Shown: positions 36,804-45,926, numbered from the stretch's first letter. The stretch: DNA of 64,000 nt from Thalassospira lucentensis (GCF_011806425.1 NZ_JAATOV010000002.1:558001-622000), one strand, 5' to 3'. A program made the numbers and translations. The notes: generated from the sequence alone by a model not told the origin.

Positions 36804-39104
36804 TCAGTTTTCCTGACCTTCCTGCGTACGGGTCACCGCATCAACAACAGCAATTGCTGTCATATTAACGATGCCGCGCACGGTAATTGACGGGCTGACC
36901 ACGTGTGCTGATTTCGCCGCACCGACCAAAATCGGGCCGACCGGCAAACCATCACCCAACATTTTCACCATGTTGTAGGAAATGTTGGCCGCATCAAGCG
37001 TTGGCATCACCAAAAGGTTCGCCGATCCCTTAAGCATCGAATGGGGGAAAATGCGATCGCGGATTGGCTGCGAAATCGCCGCATCCGCATGCATTTCACC
37101 TTCGATCTCAAGATCAGGCGCCTGGGTTCGGATCAACTGCAACGCATCGCGCATTTTGCGGGCCGATTTGTTTTCGTGACTGCCAAAGTTGGAATGCGAA
37201 ATCAATGCCGCCTTTGGCGTAATCCCGAACCGCTTGACCACGTCTGCCGCCATAATTGCGGTTTCGGCCACATGTTCTGGCGTTGGGTCCACCGACACAT
37301 AGGTATCGGTCAGGAAGAATGTCCCCTGCTTCATGATCATCATGTTGACCGTGGAAAAATCGGTCACACCTTTGCGCAGTCCCACAAGGTTGCGGACATA
37401 GCGCAGATGACGCAGGAAGCCGCCCTGACAGCCACACAGCATCGCATCGACTTCCCCACGGCGCAGCATCAAGGCCGCGATCACAGTTGGACGAGTACGC
37501 ACAATCGCACGGGCATATTCCGGGTTAATCCCGCGACGGCCCATGATGTTGTGGAAGTCCTGCCAATCCTGTTCGAAATGCGGATTGTCATCGGGATCAT
37601 GAATTTCAATCTGCTCGTCCGGGACGATACGCAGGCCAAGTTCCGCAATCCGTTCCAGGATCACTTCACGACGCCCGATCAATACCGGATGGCAAATGCC
37701 ATCATCCACCAGAACCTGACAGGCCTGAAGCACACGGCGCGATTCGCCCTCTGGGTAAACAACGCGTTTTTTGTGCGACCGCGCCATATCAAAGACCGGC
37801 TTCATCACCAAACCAGACCTAAAGACAAAGCCTTCAAGCTGCTGACGATAGGCATCGAAATCCTTGATCGGGCGTTTGGCAACGCCACTATCCATCGCGG
37901 CCTTGGCAACGCGCGGCGGAATTTCGATCATCAAACGCGGATCAAATGGTTTCGGGATCAGATATTCCGGCCCGAATTTAAGCTCCATCCCGCCATAGGC
38001 GGTCGCAACCACGTCCGAAACCTCGGCGGTTGCCAAATCGGCAATCGCTTTGACCGCGGCAATTTTCATTTCTTCGTTGATCTCGGTCGCACCCACGTCA
38101 AGGGCACCACGGAACAAGAACGGGAAACACAGAACGTTGTTGACCTGATTGGGATAATCGGTCCGACCGGTCGCCATCATCGCATCGGGGCGAATTTCCT
38201 TCACCAGTTCCGGCGAAACTTCCGGAGTCGGATTGGCAAGCGCCATAATGATCGGGCCATCGCCCATCTTACGCAGCTCTTCTTCGCCCATCACGTTTGG
38301 CGCAGAAAGACCCAGGAAGATATCCGCCCCTTCGATCACATCACTTAATGTGCGTGCGTTGGTTTCAATGGCGTATTCGTCTTTCCACGGGTCCATTTCT
38401 TCTTTGCGGCCCTTATACACCACACCAAACCGGTCAGTGACCGTGATGTTGTGTTTGGGAAGGCCCATGGACACCAACAGGTTCAAACACGCCAAGGCGG
38501 CCGCACCCGCACCTGATGTCACAAGGCGGACCTTGTTGATATCTTTGCCGTTAACACGCAAACCATTCAGGACCGCGGCGGCAACGCAGATTGCCGTGCC
38601 ATGCTGGTCATCGTGGAAAATCGGAATGTTGCAACGCTTGCGCAGCGCTTCCTCAATGATGAAGCATTCCGGCGCCTTAATGTCTTCAAGGTTAACACCC
38701 CCAAAGGTCGGCTCCAAAGCGGCAACAATATCGATGAATTTCTGCGGGTCGGTTTCGTTCACCTCAAGGTCAAAGACATCGATATTGGCGAATTTCTTAA
38801 ACAGAACCGCCTTGCCTTCCATCACCGGCTTGGACGCCAGCGGACCAATCGGCCCCAGACCAAGAACAGCCGTCCCGTTGGAAATCACCCCGACCAGATT
38901 GGCACGCGCGGTGTAATCCGCTGCGGTTTCCGGGTCTTTGACGATTTCCTCACAGGCGAACGCAACACCGGGCGAATAGGCCAGAGCCAGATCACGCTGG
39001 TTCGCAAGGGTCGTGGTTGCCGTTACGGACAATTTCCCCGGGGTGGGATACCGGTGATAGTCCAAAGCTGCTTCGCGCAGCTTGTCATTTCTGTTTGCCA
39101 TCAT
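36804..39104 (-). CDS. maeB: NADP-dependent malic enzyme with phosphotransacetylase-like domain
   Basis: This 766-residue two-domain enzyme has an N-terminal malic enzyme (YSPGVAFACEEI; HDDQHGTAICVAAAVLNGLR; SGAGAAALACLNLL for NADP) and a C-terminal phosphate acetyltransferase-like domain (about 435-755) that is usually inactive but regulates the enzyme through acetyl-CoA. It decarboxylates malate to pyruvate with NADPH production. A 7-bp-arm palindrome lies just upstream of the start. Confidence 0.96.
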   Translation of the reverse strand: MMANRNDKLREAALDYHRYPTPGKLSVTATTTLANQRDLALAYSPGVAFACEEIVKDPETAADYTARANLVGVISNGTAVLGLGPIGPLASKPVMEGKAVLFKKFANIDVFDLEVNETDPQKFIDIVAALEPTFGGVNLEDIKAPECFIIEEALRKRCNIPIFHDDQHGTAICVAAAVLNGLRVNGKDINKVRLVTSGAGAAALACLNLLVSMGLPKHNITVTDRFGVVYKGRKEEMDPWKDEYAIETNARTLSDVIEGADIFLGLSAPNVMGEEELRKMGDGPIIMALANPTPEVSPELVKEIRPDAMMATGRTDYPNQVNNVLCFPFLFRGALDVGATEINEEMKIAAVKAIADLATAEVSDVVATAYGGMELKFGPEYLIPKPFDPRLMIEIPPRVAKAAMDSGVAKRPIKDFDAYRQQLEGFVFRSGLVMKPVFDMARSHKKRVVYPEGESRRVLQACQVLVDDGICHPVLIGRREVILERIAELGLRIVPDEQIEIHDPDDNPHFEQDWQDFHNIMGRRGINPEYARAIVRTRPTVIAALMLRRGEVDAMLCGCQGGFLRHLRYVRNLVGLRKGVTDFSTVNMMIMKQGTFFLTDTYVSVDPTPEHVAETAIMAADVVKRFGITPKAALISHSNFGSHENKSARKMRDALQLIRTQAPDLEIEGEMHADAAISQPIRDRIFPHSMLKGSANLLVMPTLDAANISYNMVKMLGDGLPVGPILVGAAKSAHVVSPSITVRGIVNMTAIAVVDAVTRTQEGQEN

Positions 39105-39570
39105 AATACCTTTTAATCTCAGGTATTTACATTAATTAACCCCTATTGGGTTAAATCCTGATAATTCATTTAGCGGGACACGCAGACTAATGCAGTTTCC
39201 CCCGCGATAGAAGCCTTCAGTTTTTAGTCCGCCAAAGGACTGCATTGCGTCACGTGCAACGCGGCACTGCACAATAAATCAACGCACTGCAGCAAATCAG
39301 GCCTCTATCGGACCTCTGCCTGCGCCATATCCATCAAATGAGATGTTCGCATGCATTGTAAGCCAAATCCCGCCCAGCACCTAAACCGAAAAACCGGCCT
39401 TGCTTGCCGCTCGATTCTTCAAGATGGGGATGGCGCTTCCAGATGTCATTGGATGGTCGGTCTCGGCAGCAATGTCAGAGCCCAGAAAAACAATGCTAAA
39501 ACAACCTCGGCGTCGAAGCGACGCCCATAAAGCGGTAGTCCCCTGACGTGAATCGACCGCACGCCGCGGC
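39105..39570. other. 466-bp intergenic region upstream of maeB
   Basis: No gene or RNA was recognised. The left end carries the palindrome at 39136-39154 and the presumed maeB promoter. The rest shows no long frames with protein-like composition. Confidence 0.5.
39136..39154. promoter_or_regulatory. Palindrome upstream of maeB
   Basis: TTAACCC-CTATT-GGGTTAA has perfect 7-bp arms and lies 31-50 bases before the maeB start codon, a position suited to a repressor site or a promoter-proximal operator. Regulator unknown. Confidence 0.4.
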
Positions 39571-40014
39571 TCAAGACACGGTTGGCTTAGTAACTTTATC
39601 TACCGCGTTCAGTCCCGGATTATCTGCCAGATAAACCCTAAGCTCAGGATCTTCGATATAGCGAACTTGTTCGTCGACAATGTCGTAATCATCGCTCAGC
39701 AGGTGTTGCAGCCGCCGCAACAACACATCAACGCGTTGGTTAAATCTATCACAGCACGCTTGCGTCCAAAGGCTGGGATCAGGCGGGTACAAAGGATTGA
39801 GATAACCGGAATGTTCAAAATCAAGCTGCTGAATAAGCTGCCGAGTTTGCTCTGGCAATATTAAACTAGCCTCATACTTGATCCGACCATCCACATCCAC
39901 AAATTCGGCATCAACAGGCCCTGAACCTAACTTAGACAGCGTTTCTTCATTTCCAGCCCAAAGACATCCGCCTGCGCCATAGTCAAAAAAGAACCTGAGA
40001 ATACCTTTGGTCAA
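39571..40014 (-). CDS. Hypothetical protein, 147 residues
   Basis: The family is not recognised. It is a soluble, acidic protein with an Arg/Leu-rich middle (LLRRLQHLLSDDYDIVDEQVRYIEDPEL) and an N-terminal FFFDYGAGGCLWAGN. The length, acidic composition and helical pattern suggest a real gene. It stands between maeB and tRNA-Leu, both on the same strand. Base composition here is more A/T-rich than in the neighbours, so horizontal acquisition is possible. Confidence 0.6.
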   Translation of the reverse strand: MTKGILRFFFDYGAGGCLWAGNEETLSKLGSGPVDAEFVDVDGRIKYEASLILPEQTRQLIQQLDFEHSGYLNPLYPPDPSLWTQACCDRFNQRVDVLLRRLQHLLSDDYDIVDEQVRYIEDPELRVYLADNPGLNAVDKVTKPTVS

Positions 40015-40244
40015 TTATGCCGAACCTTTTCAACTGTGCTTGGAAAACATCATCAGGATTTCACTTCAAAGCGCTAGAAAAGCCTGCAAAACGAAACGCC
40101 AGAACCGAACAGAAAACATCAGAAGGATCAAATGCGCGTTTCGTTTCGCGTTGAACGCTTCGGTGCCTTCGTCAAATAACGCATTATCTTCGCAGCGAGT
40201 AAGTTTGCACGGAAGACAAAACACAACAATCCAGAATCAAAAAA

Positions 40245-40267
40245 GCCCCCTCTTAAAAAGAGGAGGC
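40245..40267 (-). terminator. Terminator of tRNA-Leu
   Basis: On the minus strand GCCTCCTCTT pairs with AAGAGGGGGC (one mismatch) and is followed by TTTTTTGATT, directly after the tRNA. Confidence 0.85.
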
Positions 40268-40272
40268 GTTTT

Positions 40273-40359
40273 TGGTGCGGTCGAGAAGACTCGAACTTCC
40301 ACGGGGGTTAGCCCACAGCGACCTCAACGCTGCGCGTCTACCAATTCCGCCACGACCGC
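40273..40359 (-). tRNA. tRNA-Leu (GAG)
   Basis: The minus strand folds into a class II tRNA with acceptor GCGGTCG/CGACCGC, anticodon loop TTGAGGT (anticodon GAG), a long variable arm, and the T-loop TTCGAGT. CCA is encoded. Confidence 0.97.
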
Positions 40360-40487
40360 ATATTGTCTGCAGCAAAGCCCGTGAGGTGTAGAAAGTGGGC
40401 TTGCCTTGGCGCGGAAAGGGAGATAGCAAATTGGTATGGCCTGATCAAGGCCTCATTTCATTTAATTTCATTTATTTGTCAGGAAAT

Positions 40488-41165
40488 ATGCAAACCAACG
40501 CCCCCACCGTGCAAATCCCCGAGTGGCGAACCACCTCTGAGTTGGTTTCCTACCCCGAAGCCCTGGCCGAAATGCAATCGCGCGCCGAAGCCATCCACAC
40601 CGGCGAAGCCAATGAACTTGTTTGGTTTCTTGAACATCCCCCGCTTTATACAGCCGGGACAAGTTCCCACGCCGAAGATCTGGTCGATCCAGATCGCTTT
40701 CCTGTCTACGAAGCCGGGCGCGGCGGTCAATATACCTATCATGGCCCCGGCCAACGCACCGTTTATCTGATGCTCGACCTTAAAAATCGCGGTCGTGACG
40801 TGCGTGCATACGTTCATAACCTCGAAGAATGGGTGATTCGCACCCTTTCCCTTCTTGGCGTCAAAGGTGAACGTCGCGACGGGCGCGTTGGCATTTGGGT
40901 GGTGCGCGATGATGGCCGCGAAGACAAAATTGCGGCCATTGGCGTACGCGTGCGCCGTTGGGTGACCTTTCATGGCATCGCAATCAACGTTTCCCCAGAT
41001 TTGTCACATTTTGGCGGCATCGTGCCCTGTGGCATCGCTGAACATGGTGTGACCAGCTTGGCCGATCTTGGGGTGGATATCTCTATGGAAGAACTCGATC
41101 GGCTGCTAAAACAAACCTTTACGGAAATTTTTCCCGGAACAAGTCCCGGACCAACCACCGGATAA
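40488..41165 (+). CDS. lipB: Octanoyltransferase LipB
   Basis: This 225-residue enzyme moves octanoate from acyl carrier protein to lipoyl domains. Family motifs are [17 protein letters not shown]-like ([18 protein letters not shown]), [13 protein letters not shown], and the acyl-holding Cys in [13 protein letters not shown]. The start at 40488 has CAGGAA just upstream; an earlier in-frame start would add 31 residues with no family match. The diguanylate cyclase gene begins 4 bases after the stop, so the two are probably co-transcribed. Confidence 0.97.
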   Translation: MQTNAPTVQIPEWRTTSELVSYPEALAEMQSRAEAIHTGEANELVWFLEHPPLYTAGTSSHAEDLVDPDRFPVYEAGRGGQYTYHGPGQRTVYLMLDLKNRGRDVRAYVHNLEEWVIRTLSLLGVKGERRDGRVGIWVVRDDGREDKIAAIGVRVRRWVTFHGIAINVSPDLSHFGGIVPCGIAEHGVTSLADLGVDISMEELDRLLKQTFTEIFPGTSPGPTTG

Positions 41166-41169
41166 GCCA

Positions 41170-42183
41170 ATGAATGACAGGTCGCCCTCGGCCGACGACA
41201 AAACCAGCGCTGCCAACAGCCGCACCACAGGCCATAAAATGCCTGAAAGTGTGGCTGACGGCGGCATGGCCGATGCCGAACGCGACATTCTTTCCGAACT
41301 CGACAAGGCGCTTGGCGAACATCTCGCCCTGTTATTGCGGTGGAATCGCAAACTTCTTTTGCCCGATTCCCCGCCGCCTTCAAATGGCGATGATATTGAA
41401 CACGATCATGACCACGATTGCGATTTTGGCGCTTGGTACACGATTAACCGCCATAACCGTTTGATCGACCAGCCCGCCATGCACGCCTTGGCCGCCACCC
41501 ATCACCAATTACACGAATCGGCCAAACGGCTTTTGGAAGGCCGCGAACTTGATGGCAACGTCGATTCGGCTGAATTTGATATGATGGCGCTTCGGGCCGA
41601 ATCGTTTTTTGCCCAAGTCCGCCGTCTTGAACGCGCCTTTCGAACCGCGCGCTCCGACGTTGATCCGCTGACCGGCACCTATAATCGCCAAACCATGCTG
41701 GGCGATCTTAATGCCGAACGTGAACGCACCATTCGCACCGGCATCCCGACCGCCATCGCACTGGTCGACCTTGATCACTTTAAGGCGATTAATGACACCC
41801 ACGGTCATCAGGCCGGTGACGTCGTGCTGCAATCGGTTGCCGGGATCCTACAATCGCATGTGCGCCCGTTTGATAAGGTCTATCGCTATGGCGGCGAAGA
41901 ATTCCTGATCTGCCTGCCCAATGCCGACATGACGCAATGTGCCCGCGTGCTTGAACGCTTGCGCCGTGTCGTCGAAGCATCCCCTGTCGTAACCTCCGAT
42001 GCGCTGCATTTGCCCGTCACCGCATCAATCGGGGCTGCCCCGATGACCAAGGGGCGTACGGTCGAACAGATCATTGAAAAGGCCGATCAGGCCCTGTACG
42101 CCGCCAAGGAAGGCGGGCGCAACCGGGTGCGCGTCTGGCGCAACCCCGAAGATAAAAAGCCCGCTGAAAAGCAAAAAACCTAA
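41170..42183 (+). CDS. Diguanylate cyclase with zinc-binding CZB domain (DgcZ-like)
   Basis: The 337-residue protein has a disordered N-terminus, a CZB zinc-binding four-helix domain (about 35-140) and a GGDEF domain (about 165-325). CZB ligands are visible: an early His in LGEHLALLLRW, Cys in DCDFGAWY, and His residues in HALAATHHQLHE. This 3-His/1-Cys arrangement senses zinc in E. coli DgcZ. The active site GGEEF (RYGGEEFLICL) is intact and an RPFD inhibitory site lies five residues before it. It should make c-di-GMP and be inhibited by zinc. It is coupled to lipB. Confidence 0.9.
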   Translation: MNDRSPSADDKTSAANSRTTGHKMPESVADGGMADAERDILSELDKALGEHLALLLRWNRKLLLPDSPPPSNGDDIEHDHDHDCDFGAWYTINRHNRLIDQPAMHALAATHHQLHESAKRLLEGRELDGNVDSAEFDMMALRAESFFAQVRRLERAFRTARSDVDPLTGTYNRQTMLGDLNAERERTIRTGIPTAIALVDLDHFKAINDTHGHQAGDVVLQSVAGILQSHVRPFDKVYRYGGEEFLICLPNADMTQCARVLERLRRVVEASPVVTSDALHLPVTASIGAAPMTKGRTVEQIIEKADQALYAAKEGGRNRVRVWRNPEDKKPAEKQKT

Positions 42184-42429
42184 CCTCACAGACAAAAATG
42201 ATGGGTATGGGGCTTTGGATAGCCGCCCGCCTTTTCATGTTTTTTGCGCGGTTTAACGCGGGTTTTTCGCGCGTCGGGATAAAAAATTCAACTAAAGCGC
42301 AATCTTGTCTTCACAAATTGGCAACATATATACAAACTATAATAACAATAAGCAGCAGGGCCGTGCCCAGACGATCAATAGCTGCACGCTTGGGAGGGAA
42401 TTCGTTTCGATTTGAACGGAGGCCCATAA

Positions 42430-42969
42430 ATGGCAAGTTCTATGGATGTTGCGCCTGGCGATCCCGCCTTGATGTTGACGGTGCTACGCGGTGCCGAAGC
42501 CAACCTTGACCGCAGCTTATTGCTGCAACGCGTTTTATCCCTTTTCTGCACAGACGATGACGGCAACCAGATTGCCATCGAAGAGTGCCCCGATTTACAC
42601 CGACGCATCGAAAACGCCATTACCCATCTCGAAATGGCGGGTCTCATTGAACAAAGCCCCCATCAACACCTAACCATCACAACCCTTGGCAGTGCCATGA
42701 TGGCGGCATATCCGCTTGGCATTGATGACGGTGTTCTGTGCTCTTTGCCTGCATTTCGCAGCCAGATGTATGAAACCAACGCCCCGATCATTCGCGAACG
42801 TCATCAACCAAATCCCGCTCTTGGCTCTGGCTTTTCCGCCGGTCTTGGCGCGCATCGCTTAACAGAAAACCCCTATCCATCCGATTCCCGCGAACATGAA
42901 GACTGGTTAATGGGATGGGACGAAGCCCTGGATCAAAGCAAACGCGAGGCCGAAACACTTTCGAGCTGA
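42430..42969 (+). CDS. Winged-helix protein with C-terminal RMF-like motif
   Basis: The 179-residue protein is not in a family I can name. Residues about 50-95 (RRIENAITHLEMAGLIEQ, then HLTITTLGSAMM) look like a winged helix as in Mrr_N-type modules. Residues about 134-172 read GFSAGLGAHRLTENPYPSDS, then HEDWLMGWDEAL; the spaced G-x-A-x-G-NPYP-W-x-x-GW pattern matches ribosome modulation factor-like proteins. GGAGG lies 7 bases before the ATG. It may join a DNA- or RNA-binding domain to a ribosome-binding motif; this is inference. Confidence 0.75.
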   Translation: MASSMDVAPGDPALMLTVLRGAEANLDRSLLLQRVLSLFCTDDDGNQIAIEECPDLHRRIENAITHLEMAGLIEQSPHQHLTITTLGSAMMAAYPLGIDDGVLCSLPAFRSQMYETNAPIIRERHQPNPALGSGFSAGLGAHRLTENPYPSDSREHEDWLMGWDEALDQSKREAETLSS

Positions 42970-43663
42970 CATCTCGCTCAAACGCGACACACGAAACCAT
43001 AAGACCCATGCCGATTGCGTGCAGATGTGATTGCCGCACGGCGCACCGTCGTCGCCCCTCAGGGGCCAACCTCGGTGGCTCCGCAGACGACAAACCGGCG
43101 GATGCACAGCATAAACGTCAGCACATCATCCCGTCGCCTCTGACGGCATATCGGTACGTTATTTTAAACACCCGGCACCCGCCGGCCCGGCCGCCCGCAC
43201 TTGCGATGGATCGGCCCGCTTCCTGCCCACGCCTTGGCGCACTGGCACACACTACGTGTCCAAGCACCACAGAGACGGGCAACAATGCCCTACCCCCAAT
43301 TTCAGCTCCCACAGACAGTTCGGCCCACCCAACGCACTGAGCGCCGATAAATGCCCCTCACGGGCCGCATGCAGGGCAGAGCAAGCCAAGGCGGCAATCA
43401 ACGCGAGCACAACAGCACAGCGCTCCCGCCACGCCCCAAAAGCATCAAAAGCATCAAAAGCATCAAAGACGCCTAACCGCGCAGCTTTGACTGCACAGGT
43501 CAGACCGGCTCACAAAAGCGCATGCTGCCAAAACAACAAAGCCACCCGCATGCATGCCGCACACAGGCGACCACGCATAGCGAACTGCCGCCACTCAACA
43601 CGCACCAAGCCGCCCAAACCGCAACAAACGCGGCCCTGCATTCCGGCGGGTATCAGGCGGGAA
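42970..43663. other. 694-bp stretch without a convincing gene
   Basis: Open frames here are rich in Arg, His, Pro and Thr and have no matching ribosome sites, so they do not look like proteins. It contains a 9-bp repeat in three perfect copies at 43441-43467. It may be a decayed gene or an untranslated region. Confidence 0.5.
43441..43467. repeat. 9-bp tandem repeat, three copies
   Basis: AGCATCAAA is repeated three times without a mismatch. Confidence 0.9.
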
Positions 43664-44029
43664 TTATTTTCGGTCAGGAATATTGGGGGCGAAAATCGAC
43701 ACGACGTTGCTTTTGCGCGTCGTCTTGGGCGCCGCGACGGTCGCTTTAGAATCGCCTTGATCGCTGCTTGTGGCAGCAGAAGTCGTCTTCGCCTGCACCC
43801 CATCGGTGGATACTTGGTCAGACATGCGTTTCGCTGCCGCGTCAGACGCATCAGGTGCGCTGATGCGATGGGCATCAAGGTGCCTGTCGGACTTTTGATG
43901 TTCGGCGTCGGTTAAGCTGCGTTCACCCCGCGAACGACCATGCCGCGCACGATTGGCATCGGCTTTTTTGGCCTTTCGGTCACGCTCTTTGCGTTTGCGT
44001 TCCTGACGCAGATTAACAAGCTCACCCAT
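43664..44029 (-). CDS. DUF4169-family small basic protein
   Basis: The 121-residue protein begins MGELVNLRQERKRKERDRKA and continues with ANRARHGRSRGERSL, the DUF4169 pattern found in alphaproteobacteria. The remaining 75 residues are low complexity (Ser, Thr, Ala, Asp) and probably disordered, ending VVSIFAPNIPDRK. Function unknown; the charged N-terminus could bind nucleic acid. Confidence 0.8.
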   Translation of the reverse strand: MGELVNLRQERKRKERDRKAKKADANRARHGRSRGERSLTDAEHQKSDRHLDAHRISAPDASDAAAKRMSDQVSTDGVQAKTTSAATSSDQGDSKATVAAPKTTRKSNVVSIFAPNIPDRK

Positions 44030-44146
44030 CGCACTGTTCTTTATGGTTGCCTAAACGCGGCCTGATCAGTGCGACACATCACCGCAATCGGGTCATATGT
44101 CCGATCAGGTCCGATTATAATGTGTCACAGGGACCGCAAAAAACAA

Positions 44147-44176
44147 GCGGGCGCCTCGAAAGATCGAAGCACCCGC
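44147..44176 (-). terminator. Terminator of the OmpA-like lipoprotein gene
   Basis: On the minus strand GCGGGTGCTTCGA pairs with TCGAGGCGCCCGC and is followed by TTGTTTTTTGCGG, 35 bases past the stop at 44211. Confidence 0.85.
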
Positions 44177-44210
44177 CATAGCCGTTCTTAAAATCCAGTG
44201 GTCCGCAGAC

Positions 44211-45332
44211 TTAGCGCACGAAGACGTGCACCTCGTTGGCAGAAACCGATGCGCTTCGTGTATCAGAAGCACGCACACGCGAACTTGGCATGCCCATATC
44301 GGTCAGGGACCGAAGAACTGCCTGCGCGTTGCGCTTGGATTTATTGGAATTCAGCGCGACCTGCGCCGGGGTGCCCCGGTTCGGGGTCACGGCAACAACG
44401 TCAAAGCTTGCCTGCGGACGGCGCTCCAGAACGCGGTTGACCGCGTTATAAAGGGCCTGCTCGTATTTCACGCTGGGCGAGTCAAACCGGATCACCACAA
44501 GCGGGCGTTCGCTGGTTGATGCCATGCGCTGGCTGCTTGGTGCCGGTGCGGCCTGCGACTGGAAAACACGTTTGGAAAGCGAATCCCCAAAGATTTCACC
44601 ATTCTTAACCGCAAGCGCAAGCGCGTTCAGGTTCGCACGTTCCGTGCTGACATAGGATGTCTGGCGCGAAAGGCTTTCACTGATTTCGTTCAAAAGACGA
44701 TCAATCAGCACCGTGGTGCGGTTGGTTTCGTCTTCCAGAAGCGCCAACTGACGGTGGTCTTCGTCAACAGCACCCGAAACCTGATAGGCCGAGCGAACCG
44801 ACTCAAGCAAGAAGGTCGACAGCGTAGAATCCGCTGCAACCTTGTTCGCCAGCGAGTTCAGCGCGGCAATATCGTCGTTCACGCGATCAAGTTCTGACTG
44901 CGCAGTGTTCCACTGCTGAACCAAAACCGGGTTACCCGGTGTGGTCCCAACCTGCAGGCGGGCGCTGATCGCGGCCACAGTGCCATGATAGGCCTGCGAA
45001 TGGGCGACGGTCTGGGCGCGCAAATTCTGCAATTGATTGCTGTGCTGGCTCAAAGCCGACTTCAGACGGTTCAATTCCTGCTGCATGTTCTCGACACGTG
45101 AACCGACAAAGGTCCCGGTCTGAGAAACACCTGTCAGCGGACGCGTGCTTTCAGCAACATCATAGTCGGTGACTGCATCACTGCCCATCGGGTCAGTCCC
45201 GGAAACACTGGTATTCCCAGTGTCGGATTCTGATCCTGCAAGTGTCGGCCAAAGGGCCTCAGAAGAAAAAGAACATCCCCCCAACAAAAGGGCGGCGCCG
45301 ATTACGGCAAGGTAGGTTTTACGAACGGCCAT
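44211..45332 (-). CDS. Outer-membrane lipoprotein with coiled coil and OmpA-like end
   Basis: The 373-residue protein has a lipoprotein signal (MAVRKTYLAVIGAALLLGGC, Cys20), a disordered stretch (about 25-75), a long coiled coil (about 80-240) and a C-terminal OmpA-like fold (VVIRFDSPSVKYEQALYNAV; NSNKSKRNAQAVLRSLTDMG). The OmpA-like part lacks the usual peptidoglycan-binding Asp/Arg pair in clear form. It probably spans from the outer membrane into the periplasm. Family assignment is partial. Confidence 0.8.
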   Translation of the reverse strand: MAVRKTYLAVIGAALLLGGCSFSSEALWPTLAGSESDTGNTSVSGTDPMGSDAVTDYDVAESTRPLTGVSQTGTFVGSRVENMQQELNRLKSALSQHSNQLQNLRAQTVAHSQAYHGTVAAISARLQVGTTPGNPVLVQQWNTAQSELDRVNDDIAALNSLANKVAADSTLSTFLLESVRSAYQVSGAVDEDHRQLALLEDETNRTTVLIDRLLNEISESLSRQTSYVSTERANLNALALAVKNGEIFGDSLSKRVFQSQAAPAPSSQRMASTSERPLVVIRFDSPSVKYEQALYNAVNRVLERRPQASFDVVAVTPNRGTPAQVALNSNKSKRNAQAVLRSLTDMGMPSSRVRASDTRSASVSANEVHVFVR

Positions 45333-45672
45333 TTCGATCTATTACCTAAGTAGAAATATGCAAATCTCCCTGGGCTTGCTTTTTTATGAGACGAAACAAG
45401 CCCCTGTTCCCCCGGGATTGAATGCATCTTAGTCTACGACCCCTTATGGAACAAGACGCATTTGCCCCTTTTTTGCCGAGTCTTTGTGATATTGTCCATA
45501 AACGGGACAAACCCGGGCAAAACAACGTCCTAGCACGGCCAAAAATCGCCAACGCCGGAAAAATACGTTTTTTTGAAATTTACTGCTTGCAATGACCTGC
45601 TCGTTTGCATAAGTTCCGCTCCGCCGACGGGGAGTTCCTAAAGAGCAACCTGCCGGAAACGCTAAGAAAAAA
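45333..45672. other. 340-bp region between lipoprotein and tRNA-Arg genes
   Basis: It should contain the promoters of both the leftward lipoprotein gene and the rightward tRNA pair. No other gene was seen. Confidence 0.5.
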
Positions 45673-45749
45673 GCGCCCGTAGCTCAGCTGGATAGAGTAT
45701 CTGACTACGAATCAGAGGGCCGGAGGTTCGAATCCTTCCGGGCGCGCCA
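45673..45749 (+). tRNA. tRNA-Arg (ACG), copy 1
   Basis: A canonical cloverleaf: acceptor GCGCCCG/CGGGCGC, anticodon stem TCTGA/TCAGA with loop CTACGAA (anticodon ACG, read as ICG), T-loop TTCGAAT, CCA encoded. The discriminator base is G. It is followed by a terminator-like hairpin at 45751-45783. Confidence 0.97.
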
Positions 45750-45750
45750 T

Positions 45751-45783
45751 TCGAAGGTCCGACGTTACCACGTCGGGCCTTCG
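45751..45783 (+). terminator. Hairpin after tRNA-Arg copy 1
   Basis: GAAGGTCCGACGT and ACGTCGGGCCTTC form a 13-bp stem (one G-T pair) with little T-run, so it may be a processing or weak termination signal. Confidence 0.6.
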
Positions 45784-45817
45784 CCATTTAGCGTAGAATA
45801 CAAGTTGAAAATATCCT

Positions 45818-45894
45818 GCGCCCGTAGCTCAGCTGGATAGAGTATCTGACTACGAATCAGAGGGCCGGAGGTTCGAATCCTTCCGGGCGCACCA
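45818..45894 (+). tRNA. tRNA-Arg (ACG), copy 2
   Basis: Identical to copy 1 through the body except that the discriminator base is A instead of G. It lies exactly 145 bases downstream, with a near-identical hairpin after it, so the unit is a tandem duplication. Confidence 0.97.
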
Positions 45895-45897
45895 TTC

Positions 45898-45926
45898 AAA
45901 GGTCCGACGTTACCGCGTCGGGCCTT
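45898..45926 (+). terminator. Hairpin after tRNA-Arg copy 2
   Basis: AAAGGTCCGACG and CGTCGGGCCTTT form the second copy of the hairpin, followed by GTCATTTTC. Confidence 0.7.

Noticed and set aside
37041-38348. Plus-strand frame of 435 codons opposite maeB
   Set aside because: It is antisense to the conserved malic-enzyme domain and His/Arg/Asn-rich; a shadow frame.
40273-40359. tRNA-Leu gene considered as an integration site
   Set aside because: No integrase gene or copy of the tRNA end was found near it in the window.
43441-43467. 9-bp triple repeat considered as a CRISPR or iteron array
   Set aside because: There are only three copies, with no spacers and no replication or Cas gene nearby.
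43256-43915. Plus-strand frame of 219 codons across the gene-poor gap and the DUF4169 gene
   Set aside because: The composition is Arg/Thr/Ala/His-rich without order, there is no ribosome site, and it overlaps the DUF4169 gene, which has a family match on the other strand.
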